From: DATGPD01 sp031423015
GTDB taxonomy: Bacteria; Planctomycetota; UBA1135; UBA2386
Reading direction: 5' to 3'
Assembly (NCBI GenBank): GCA_031423015.1
Contig: JANPER010000040.1
Coordinates: 1 to 64,000, forward strand
DNA: 64,000 bases
Both the position numbers and the translations under genes were made by a program. Within the stretch, counting starts at the first letter, position 1, and the number at the start of each line of letters is the position of its first letter. This document shows positions 54,659 to 62,719 of the stretch, one piece after another. Below the pieces are notes generated by a model, which was given only the letters and a program-made list of their open reading frames with translations, ran no database searches and was not told where the DNA came from.

Positions 54659-56080
54659 CTACTGCCCTACCGGCTTGATCTGCAACACGTTCGACGGCGT
54701 GACTCGCAAGGCCCCCTGCCGTAACGCGATCACGCCAAGCCCATCGGCTTCGCCGTTGGTCGGCGCGAGCAGGCTTTCTAGCCCAACACACAGGGTACCG
54801 TCGTCGACGCTGAGTTGGGCTCGCCAGGCGCCCAAGGGACGCAGCGGCTGAACGCCCTCGTCTGTGGCATAGACGCTGACCAGAACCAAGGTGAGCACCT
54901 CGCCAGCCTTCCCACTCACGATCACGACGTCATCGCGCCGGGCCACGTGTGGCGCCAGCGGCTCTGCGCACACAGGCACGACCGCCGACCGCTTTGGGCC
55001 CGAACTCTGGCCGGCCAACAGGTCGGCCAAACGGTCGACCCGAGCCGGATCAACACTCGACTGCATCGTGGAGTCCTGGGGACTCGACGCCGCGTGCCCG
55101 GTGGCGCTCGTGGGGCTGGATGCTGACCAGTCGGCGCGGCGCGGCATGGACAGGGCTGCCACCTCGGTTACCCCCGGCTGGACGCCAAAGCCCCGCAGGT
55201 GGAGCTCGGGCGGCGGCTGGGGTCCGGCGTACTGCACGACCAAGCGGCCCCGCTGTTCACCGTCGCTCGCCGGAATGAAGGTCACCGGCAGCACCAAGCT
55301 GGCGCGGGGCTGCAGGCTCAACGCACTGGAATCGGCTCGGAACGGACCCTCGGCCTTGATGACGATGTTGATCGTTTGATCGCTGGGGTTGCCCAACTTC
55401 ACGGACCTCGTTTGTGTCGCCCCGACCGCGACCGAGTCAAAATCAACCCTCACCTGATCGAACTCGGGGCGCGGCGCGAGTGGGTGCACGAACTCGAGCG
55501 GTCGCGCGTCTTCGACGCCGAGCGGCTGCACCCGAATCTTCTGCACGCTCGCATCGACCTCGACCTCGAAGCCGGTCGCGGTGCCAGGCAGAGAACGCTT
55601 GCCCAAAACCTGTTCGCCAAAGCTCACAGCGTGCAGCTCGACGCGCGCATTCTTCTCGAAGGCCACCACGAACACGCCGCGCCCAACCGCGACCGGCCAC
55701 GAGCCAGCCCCAGCATGGAACGAAGCGGGCAGGCGTCGACCGTCATCGGTCGCCAGGCGGGCGATGGCGCCTTTCGCGTCCACGAAGTAGACGACCAAGG
55801 GATGCCGGACGCCTCCCGCCAGCACGACCACCAGGTCGGAATCGACCAGCCCCACGGAGACGCGGTCGCGCGGCACCTGCAAGGGCAGCTTGGTCCGCCG
55901 CCATTCGAACAGGCTCGCATTAGGGTCGCCTTCCTTCTCGCTCAGCACGATGCCGTGCCGAGCGAGGTCGGCATCAGCCAACGGAGCGACTGCACGCACG
56001 ACGTTCTCATCGGCCGCCGACTGCGCAAAGGCAGTGGCCGCCGTGAGCAGCGCAGTCAGGCAGGCGACAAGGCTGGGCAC
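54659..56080 (-). CDS. secreted HYDIN/ASH-domain protein of unknown function
   Basis: A protein of about 473 residues from GTG 56080, with a signal peptide ending TAFAQS. After an N-terminal strand-rich region (about 30-190), an Ig-like ASPM-SPD2-Hydin domain is visible (about 200-300): VDFDSVAVGATQTRSVKLGN, ALSLQPRASLVLPVTFIPAS and GRLVVQYAGPQPPPELHLRG. This domain is often found in planctomycete surface and choice-of-anchor proteins. The C-terminal 150 residues are mixed and not recognised. Upstream in-frame starts near 56227 lie in the repeat and give no signal peptide. Confidence 0.6.
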   Translation of the reverse strand: MPSLVACLTALLTAATAFAQSAADENVVRAVAPLADADLARHGIVLSEKEGDPNASLFEWRRTKLPLQVPRDRVSVGLVDSDLVVVLAGGVRHPLVVYFVDAKGAIARLATDDGRRLPASFHAGAGSWPVAVGRGVFVVAFEKNARVELHAVSFGEQVLGKRSLPGTATGFEVEVDASVQKIRVQPLGVEDARPLEFVHPLAPRPEFDQVRVDFDSVAVGATQTRSVKLGNPSDQTINIVIKAEGPFRADSSALSLQPRASLVLPVTFIPASDGEQRGRLVVQYAGPQPPPELHLRGFGVQPGVTEVAALSMPRRADWSASSPTSATGHAASSPQDSTMQSSVDPARVDRLADLLAGQSSGPKRSAVVPVCAEPLAPHVARRDDVVIVSGKAGEVLTLVLVSVYATDEGVQPLRPLGAWRAQLSVDDGTLCVGLESLLAPTNGEADGLGVIALRQGALRVTPSNVLQIKPVGQ

Positions 56081-56535
56081 GGTGACATTGTTGCAAACAA
56101 CAGGGCGAGGCGGCCACCCGGGCGACGTTTCTTTTTCCAGGACCCTCGATTGTGGGTCAACTAGCGGTGGTGCGCATTCCTGCCCCTTCGCCACCCGAAG
56201 ATGGCCCAGCGCGGCCTTGGGCCGCAACCACGGGTTGCACGTCGGCGCAACGCCGACCAGAAGGGCCCAAGGCCGCTTTATTGCTGGGGCTTCCAGAACC
56301 GCTGAGTACTGGCGAATTGAGCATCATGGCGAATTACGACCGTCGTAGATTTCGCGCGCCCCGCGAGCATTCGCGGCTCTTGCAGCCCAGTGCGGCAGGC
56401 GCCGATCGCATCGCTGACATGACCCGACGCTGGGCTCGCCGGCCGGGCTCGCTACACTCCCTCCACCACGCCGGGCAGCGGAGGTCGGTCTGCGACACCA
56501 GGTCTTTGCCGGCGACTCAGCTCCAAGCTCAGATC
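56081..56535. other. divergent intergenic region with repeat copy B
   Basis: About 455 bases between the HYDIN-type gene and icmF. Repeat copy B (56210-56391) takes up the middle. The last 145 bases before the icmF ATG contain no B12-box of a cobalamin riboswitch that I can recognise, although the enzyme uses adenosylcobalamin. A TACACT hexamer at 56452-56457 could be a -10 box but has no matching -35. Confidence 0.6.
56210..56391 (+). repeat. dispersed structured repeat, copy B
   Basis: Second copy of the repeat at 41381-41562. The outer stem is a perfect 13-bp match (56211-56223 with 56264-56276). Inside are GCAACC/GGTTGC (56224-56238) and GTCGGCG/CGCCGAC (56241-56257, three-base loop CAA). 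The second loop and the stem edges differ from copy A while the stems are kept. It ends about 145 bases before icmF. Confidence 0.85.
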
Positions 56536-59500
56536 ATGACGCAGGTTGAATCGACCGCGGGCGCTCCGTCCCACGCCGCGCCCCGGCCCCGTACGCAGCC
56601 GGGTGGTAGGTACCTCGCGCAGCACAAGATTCGGCTGGTGACGGCTACCTCTCTGTTCGACGGTCACGACGCCTCGATCAACATCATGCGGCGCATCGCC
56701 CAAAGCGCCGGCGCCGAGGTGATCCACCTGGGGCACAACCGTTCGGCGCAAGAGATCGTCGACGCGGCCATTCAGGAAGACGCGCAAGGCGCCGCCATCA
56801 CCTCGTACCAGGGCGGGCATATCGAGTTCTTCAAGTACGCGCGCGACCTCTTGGTGCAGCGCGGCTGCGAGCACATCCGGTTGATGGGCGGCGGCGGTGG
56901 CGTGATCTTGCCGGCGGAGATCGACGAACTGCACGCCTACGGCATCGCCCGCATCTACTCACCCGACGACGGCCGGGCGATGGGCTTGCAGGGGATGATC
57001 GACGATCTGTTGCAGCGCTGCGACTCACCTTCGGCGCGCGACTTCGAGCCTGCGAGCCTGTCGGTGAAGGATCACCGCAGCGTCGGCCGTGCGCTCTCGG
57101 TGGCCGAGAACGACCCCGCACGCGTGCGCGCCCTGCTCGGCACTTCGCCACAAAAACAGCACGCGCCCGTGCTCGGCATCACCGGCACCGGCGGCTCGGG
57201 CAAGTCGTCGCTGATCGACGAGTTCGTGCGCCGCTTCCTGTTTGCGTTCCCGGAACGCACCATCGCCGTACTGTCGGTCGACCCGTCGCGACGCAAGACC
57301 GGCGGGGCTTTGCTGGGCGACCGCATCCGGATGAACGCGATCCACTCGCCCCGCGCCTTCATGCGTTCGATGGCGACGCGGCAGTCAAACCTGGCGCTCG
57401 CGGGTTGCATCTCGGAAGCCTTGCTGGTGCTGCAACGCGCCGGCTTCGACTTCATCGTGCTGGAGACGTCGGGCATCGGCCAGAGCGACACCGAGATCGT
57501 CGACTTCGCCGACGTGTCGCTCTACGTCATGACCCCCGAGTTCGGCGCGCCGACGCAGCTCGAGAAGATCGACATGCTCGACTACGCCGATGTCGTAGCG
57601 ATCAACAAGTTCGATCGGCGCGGCGCGCAAGACGCGTTGCGCGATGTGCGCAAGCAGTGGGCGCGCAACCGCAACGCGTTCGACCTGAAGCCCGAGCAGA
57701 TCCCGGTGGCGGGCACCATGGCGTCGCGCTTTGGCGATCCGGGCACCAACCGCCTGTTCGCCATGCTCATGCAGCGGCTCGAAGAGAAGGTCCCTGGCCG
57801 CTTCAAGCCGGCACGCGAGCTGCCGGCGTTCGGCGATGACGCTGCGCACGTGATCCCGCCCGCGCGGGTGCGCTACTTGGCGGAGATCGCCGACGCCAAC
57901 CGCAAGTACCGCCGCCAGGCCGACGAGCAGGTCGCGGCGGCGCGCACGCTGTGTCAGCTCGACGGCGCCGCAGCCACCCTGCGCGCGCAAGGTGGCGACA
58001 AGGTAGCGCTGACCGCGTTGGAGAAGGCGCGCGTCCCCGCCGAACGCACGCTCAGCGCAGAGAACAAAGCCGCGCTCGCGGGCTGGGCCGAGCTGGTCGC
58101 CAGCTACTCCACGCCGGAGCACGTCTTCGCGGTGCGTGGCCAAGACGTACGGATACAGCAGCGCACGCGCTCGCTGTCGGGCCTCGACATCCCCAAGGTG
58201 GCCCTGCCGCGCTTCGTCGACGCGGGCGAACGCCTGCGCTGGCTGCTGACCGAGAACCTGCCGGGACGCTTTCCGTTCGCGGCCGGGGCCTTTCCGTTCA
58301 AGCGTGAGGGCGAGGATCCGACGCGCATGTTTGCCGGCGAAGGCGGACCCGAGACCACGAACAAGCGCTTCCATTACCTGGCCGCGGGTCAGCCCGCCGC
58401 GCGGCTGTCCACGGCGTTCGACTCGGTGACGCTGTATGGCGAAGACCCGGGGCTACGTCCGGACATCTACGGCAAGGTCGGCAACGCCGGCGTCAGCATC
58501 TGCTGTCTCGATGACGCCAAGAAGCTGTACTCGGGCTTCGATCTGGCCGACCCCAAGACGTCGGTGTCGATGACGATCAACGGCCCGGCGCCGATGCTGC
58601 TCGCGTTCTTTTTGAACGCCGCAATCGACCAACAGTGCGAGCGCTGGATACGCGAGAACGGCAAGCTGGCCCAGGTAGAGAAGAAGCTCGCACAACGCTA
58701 CGACGAGCGCGGCTTGCCGCGCCCCGGCTATCAGGGTCCGCTGCCCACTGGCAACGACGGCCTGGGCCTCTTGCTACTCGGCCTCACCGGCGACGAGATC
58801 GTGCCGCCGGACGTCTACCAGCAGATCTCGACGAGAACCCTGCAAGTGGTGCGCGGCACGGTGCAGGCCGACATCCTCAAAGAGGATCAGGCACAGAACA
58901 CCTGCATCTTCTCGACCGAGTTTGCCCTGCGCATGATGGGCGACGTGCAGAGCTGGTTCATCCAGCACGGCGTGCGCAACTTCTATTCGGTGTCGATCTC
59001 CGGCTACCACATCGCCGAGGCCGGAGCCAACCCGGTGACACAGCTGGCGCTGACGCTCGCCAACGGCTTCACCTACGTCGAGTACTACCGCGCCCGCGGC
59101 CTGGCGATCGACGACTTCGCGCCCAACCTGTCGTTCTTCTTCAGCAACGGCATCGACCCCGAATACGCGGTGATCGGCCGCGTCGCCCGCCGGATCTGGG
59201 CCAAGGCGATGAAGCACGTGTACGGCGGCAACGAGCGCAGCCAGAAGCTGAAGTATCACATCCAGACATCGGGCCGCTCGTTGCACGCGCAGGAGATCTC
59301 GTTCAACGACATCCGCACCACGCTGCAGGCCCTCTACGCGATCTACGACAACTGCAACAGCCTGCACACCAACGCCTATGACGAGGCGATCACGACGCCG
59401 ACCGAAGACTCGGTACGGCGAGCCATGGCGATCCAACTGATCATCAACCGCGAACTAGGGCTCGCCAAGAACGAGAACCCGCTGCAAGGCTCGTTCATCA

Positions 59501-59952
59501 TCGAAGAGCTGAGCGACCTGGTGGAAGAGGCGGTGATGGCCGAGTTCGAGCGACTCGCGGAGCGCGGCGGTGTGCTGGGCGCTATGGAGACGATGTACCA
59601 GCGCGGCAAGATCCAGGAGGAGTCGTTGTTCTACGAGTCGATGAAGGACAACGGCGACCTGCCGATCGTCGGCGTCAACACGTTCCTCGGCAAAGACGGA
59701 TCGCCGTTCGTCACCCCCACCGAAGTGCGGCGGTCGAGCGAGGCGGAGAAGCGGGCGCAGATCGCCACGGTCGAGTCGCTCACCCGTGCGCGCGGCGAGC
59801 AGGGCAAGACCGCCCTACGGCAGCTCGAAGAGTCGGCGATGCGCGGTGAAAACGTGTTCGAGGTGTTGATGCACTGCGGCAAGACCTGCTCACTCGGCCA
59901 GATGTCGGCGGCCCTGTACGGCGTCGGCGGGCAGTACCGGCGCAACATGTGA
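56536..59952 (+). CDS. icmF: fused isobutyryl-CoA mutase (IcmF)
   Basis: A 1138-residue adenosylcobalamin-dependent mutase combining all parts in one chain, as in IcmF. Order: B12-binding domain (about 30-165; FDGHDASIN near 41 supplies the histidine ligand, then GGGGGVI), MeaB-type GTPase (about 205-480; P-loop GTGGSGKSS near 216, NKFD near 356) and mutase barrel (about 560-1130; FPFKREGEDPTRMFAGEG, PDIYGKVGNAGVS near 640). It isomerises isobutyryl-CoA and n-butyryl-CoA (or a related acyl-CoA) in the cytoplasm; the GTPase loads and protects the cofactor. The ATG at 56536 suits the family. The next gene overlaps its stop. Confidence 0.95.
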   Translation: MTQVESTAGAPSHAAPRPRTQPGGRYLAQHKIRLVTATSLFDGHDASINIMRRIAQSAGAEVIHLGHNRSAQEIVDAAIQEDAQGAAITSYQGGHIEFFKYARDLLVQRGCEHIRLMGGGGGVILPAEIDELHAYGIARIYSPDDGRAMGLQGMIDDLLQRCDSPSARDFEPASLSVKDHRSVGRALSVAENDPARVRALLGTSPQKQHAPVLGITGTGGSGKSSLIDEFVRRFLFAFPERTIAVLSVDPSRRKTGGALLGDRIRMNAIHSPRAFMRSMATRQSNLALAGCISEALLVLQRAGFDFIVLETSGIGQSDTEIVDFADVSLYVMTPEFGAPTQLEKIDMLDYADVVAINKFDRRGAQDALRDVRKQWARNRNAFDLKPEQIPVAGTMASRFGDPGTNRLFAMLMQRLEEKVPGRFKPARELPAFGDDAAHVIPPARVRYLAEIADANRKYRRQADEQVAAARTLCQLDGAAATLRAQGGDKVALTALEKARVPAERTLSAENKAALAGWAELVASYSTPEHVFAVRGQDVRIQQRTRSLSGLDIPKVALPRFVDAGERLRWLLTENLPGRFPFAAGAFPFKREGEDPTRMFAGEGGPETTNKRFHYLAAGQPAARLSTAFDSVTLYGEDPGLRPDIYGKVGNAGVSICCLDDAKKLYSGFDLADPKTSVSMTINGPAPMLLAFFLNAAIDQQCERWIRENGKLAQVEKKLAQRYDERGLPRPGYQGPLPTGNDGLGLLLLGLTGDEIVPPDVYQQISTRTLQVVRGTVQADILKEDQAQNTCIFSTEFALRMMGDVQSWFIQHGVRNFYSVSISGYHIAEAGANPVTQLALTLANGFTYVEYYRARGLAIDDFAPNLSFFFSNGIDPEYAVIGRVARRIWAKAMKHVYGGNERSQKLKYHIQTSGRSLHAQEISFNDIRTTLQALYAIYDNCNSLHTNAYDEAITTPTEDSVRRAMAIQLIINRELGLAKNENPLQGSFIIEELSDLVEEAVMAEFERLAERGGVLGAMETMYQRGKIQEESLFYESMKDNGDLPIVGVNTFLGKDGSPFVTPTEVRRSSEAEKRAQIATVESLTRARGEQGKTALRQLEESAMRGENVFEVLMHCGKTCSLGQMSAALYGVGGQYRRNM

Positions 59953-61541
59953 TCGGCAAGATGACGGGCCTTGACCCTTCCGAACTCTGGCCGCGGGCAA
60001 CGCCAGCTGATTGGCTTGCCACAGTCAGTGCCGATCTCGAAGGCGCCGATCCTGAGGCGCTGAACACACCGATTGAAGACGGCGTCGAGATGCAGCCGTT
60101 GTTCGGGCGCAGCGATCTGCCGCCTGTCTCGGCCGCTTCGACACCGACGGCGAAGTTCATCGCCGCGCCGATGCAGCTGGCGCTCCGCGTGGGGCCCGAG
60201 CCCGGACAGGCGATCCCAGCGTTGCCGGACGGTTTTGGTCTGCTGCGCCTCAGTGACCCGGAGCTCGAAAGCCATCTCGCCGCGGGAGAGACCGCACGCG
60301 TGCGCGCTCTCGACCCGGCGCAACACGTGCTGACGCTGTCCGCGAATCCTTCTGGCGTGCGCGCATTGGCCACGCTCGAACGCACCGGCCTGCCACATCA
60401 CGTGGTCCTCGACGTGGTCGACCGCGTCGACGGCGAATCGCCAGCGCGCGAACTGGCGCTGACCCTGGCCGCGGTGGTCGACGTCATGCGGGGTTTCGGC
60501 GAAGGTGCGCAGCCACGGCCCGGCGCCCTCGCCGAGCGCCTCATGGCGCCGGTATGCATCGGCACGGATCTCGTGACGCAGATCGCCAAAGCGCGCGCGG
60601 CACGCTGGCTGTGGCACTCGGTGATGACCGCGTTCGAGGTCGAGCCGCCGCGTCGCCGCGCCCGCGTTTGGGCCAAAGCCAGCGTCGCGTGCTACTCGGC
60701 CGTTGATCCTCAGCTCAACTTGGTGCGCGGCGCGCTGCAGATGTTCGCCGCCGCGAGTGCCGACACTGATGTGTTCGAACCGCTGCTGCACGATCCAGTA
60801 GGCAACCCCAACGAGTCCGCGCGGCTGGCGGCAAACCAGCTGCGTCTGCTGCACCATGAGGCGGAAGCCCAGCGCGTGCGCGACCCGGCCGGGGGCGCAT
60901 TCGCGGTCGAGTCGCTGACCACGCAGATTGCGCAACAGGCCTGGCGCCTGCTACAGGCGATCGAGAGCCGGGGCGGCGCCAGTCGTACCAACCACGGACT
61001 CGACGCGCTTGCCGCCAGCGCCCCCGCGGAACGCGTGTTGGTCGGCACCAATCGATTCGCCGACCCGCGCGCCGAGGTCACCGCCTCGCCAGCGACGACC
61101 ATCCAGCGCCACGCCGCGCCTTATGAGAACTTGCGACGTCGCACCGCGCACCAGTCGATCGACGCGCTGGTCTTGCCCTTCGGTGAGCCTGGCTCGGCCC
61201 GCGCGCACGCCGAGTGGGCCGTCGATCTGCTGCACACGGCGGGCATCGAACCAATCGTGTCGCCGCGCTGCGCCTCGCCAGCGCAGGCGCGCGACGAGAT
61301 CGGGCGACACCAGAACATTCGCTTACTCGTGTGTTGCGGCCTCGACGACGCGAGCGGCACGTTCGTGCGCAGTGTGTTGACAGCGATCGCGGACCGGCCG
61401 CAGGCTCCCCTGCTGTACGCAACCGGGACGACTCCGCCGGCCAGCGAGACCTGGGGCCCCGTGGGGTTCCTGCATCGAGATCTCGACACGGTCGGCACGC
61501 TGAGCGGCATCCTCGACCGGCTTCGCGTTGGCTCGCCGTAG
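59949..61541 (+). CDS. MutA-like (methylmalonyl-CoA mutase small-subunit-like) protein
   Basis: A 530-residue protein that resembles the catalytically inactive small subunit (MutA) of heterodimeric methylmalonyl-CoA mutases: an N-terminal TIM-barrel-like half (PTAKFIAAPMQLALRVG, then GTDLVTQIAKARAARWLWH and DPAGGAFAVESLTTQIAQQAW) and a C-terminal flavodoxin-like half without the DxHxxG cobalamin motif. The N-terminal barrel is reduced compared with true MutA. GTG overlaps the stop codon of icmF (GTGA, 59949-59952). IcmF is known to work without MutA, so this pairing is unusual; it may modulate IcmF, act as a scaffold, or be a decaying relic. Confidence 0.8.
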   Translation: MIGKMTGLDPSELWPRATPADWLATVSADLEGADPEALNTPIEDGVEMQPLFGRSDLPPVSAASTPTAKFIAAPMQLALRVGPEPGQAIPALPDGFGLLRLSDPELESHLAAGETARVRALDPAQHVLTLSANPSGVRALATLERTGLPHHVVLDVVDRVDGESPARELALTLAAVVDVMRGFGEGAQPRPGALAERLMAPVCIGTDLVTQIAKARAARWLWHSVMTAFEVEPPRRRARVWAKASVACYSAVDPQLNLVRGALQMFAAASADTDVFEPLLHDPVGNPNESARLAANQLRLLHHEAEAQRVRDPAGGAFAVESLTTQIAQQAWRLLQAIESRGGASRTNHGLDALAASAPAERVLVGTNRFADPRAEVTASPATTIQRHAAPYENLRRRTAHQSIDALVLPFGEPGSARAHAEWAVDLLHTAGIEPIVSPRCASPAQARDEIGRHQNIRLLVCCGLDDASGTFVRSVLTAIADRPQAPLLYATGTTPPASETWGPVGFLHRDLDTVGTLSGILDRLRVGSP

Positions 61542-61582
61542 CCCGGCGTCCTGAACCCCACGCAGCCCGTAAGCCGCGGGCC

Positions 61583-62572
61583 CTACGGCGCCTTCGGCGC
61601 CTCGAACTTCTCGGTGCTGTCCAGCGCCTTCACGAACTCGACCAGGTCATCCACGTCGGCCTCAGCCAACGCCGGCAGCGTCTTGTACGCCTTGAGGATC
61701 GGGTCGAGGTGCTCGCCGTCGTTGCCGCCCTTGGCCATGATCGCCACGGCTTCACGCAACGTCGCGACGCTGCCATCGTGAAAGTAGGGCCCGCTGCGCG
61801 CGGCGCCGCGCAGGGTTGGCGTCTTGAAGGCGCCGGTTCGCGCCTTGTTCTCGGGCTCCAGCTTCAATCGGCCGATGTCCTTGCCGTCACCGACTCCGAC
61901 GTTGTGGAACAGGTGCTCGGTGAAGAGCGGCGGCGTGTGGCACGACGCACAGCGGGCGCTGAACACCATCTCGCCCCGCTTGGCGGCAGCCGACATCGTG
62001 CCCAGGTCGTACGCCGAGCCGCCGCTTTGCAGCGTGCGCACGAACGACGTCAAGGCTTGCACGATCGTGGCACCGGTCGGAGCCGCATCGAACGCCATCT
62101 TGAACGCGGCGACATACGCGGGGATGCCCGCCAGCGCCTTTGCCATGCCGTCAGGGTCGCCGCCCATGTGGCTCTTCCACGCCGCTTCGACGTTGCCTTC
62201 CATCGTGGCGGCGCGGCCGTCCCAATAGAAATGTGGCTGATAGCCAACGTTGTACAGGCTCGGTGAGTTGCGCGTGTTCTTGCTGCCGTCGACCTTGGGC
62301 GACACATCCAAGCCGTCCGACCACGCCTTCTCGTGCACGTGGCACGTCTGACACGACATGCTGCCGTCCTTCGAGAGCCGCTTGTCGAAGAACAGCGTCT
62401 TGCCCAGCGCCGCCTTCTCAGCGGTCAGCGCGTTGTCAGCCGGAATGTTCAACTTGGCTGCCTCGAGCCCCTTGGGTGTCTGCGCCAGCGACCGCACGGC
62501 GCTGACCTCCGAGGTGCACCCTAGGGCAACGAGCGTGAGGGGCGAGAGAAGCAGAAAGAGACGTGGGATCAC
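61583..62572 (-). CDS. di-haem cytochrome c peroxidase (CcpA/MauG family), lipoprotein
   Basis: A 329-residue exported protein with lipobox LVALGC. Two c-type haem sites are present: CQTCH near residues 74-78 and CASCH near 207-211, with the family's FFDKRLSKDGSMSC and KTPTLRGAARSGPYFHDG segments. The enzyme reduces hydrogen peroxide in the periplasm with electrons from a small cytochrome or oxidises a protein substrate (MauG-type). No partner gene is adjacent. The ATG at 62572 is followed directly by the signal peptide. Confidence 0.93.
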   Translation of the reverse strand: MIPRLFLLLSPLTLVALGCTSEVSAVRSLAQTPKGLEAAKLNIPADNALTAEKAALGKTLFFDKRLSKDGSMSCQTCHVHEKAWSDGLDVSPKVDGSKNTRNSPSLYNVGYQPHFYWDGRAATMEGNVEAAWKSHMGGDPDGMAKALAGIPAYVAAFKMAFDAAPTGATIVQALTSFVRTLQSGGSAYDLGTMSAAAKRGEMVFSARCASCHTPPLFTEHLFHNVGVGDGKDIGRLKLEPENKARTGAFKTPTLRGAARSGPYFHDGSVATLREAVAIMAKGGNDGEHLDPILKAYKTLPALAEADVDDLVEFVKALDSTEKFEAPKAP

Positions 62573-62719
62573 GGTTGGGTTGCCTCGTTGGTTGCTGACA
62601 GGCGCGGCGCCGGGGGACGCATCATGTTGGCCTTCGACGATCGTGCGCGCAACAGCGTGGCGATCCTGAACGCGTGCCGCGATGCGCCGCAGCGCCGCGA
62701 TGGCGACGCCGCAACAAAG

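Noticed and set aside
56392..56535. Cobalamin riboswitch before icmF
   Set aside because: No B12-box-like sequence (GCCACTG) was found in the leader.
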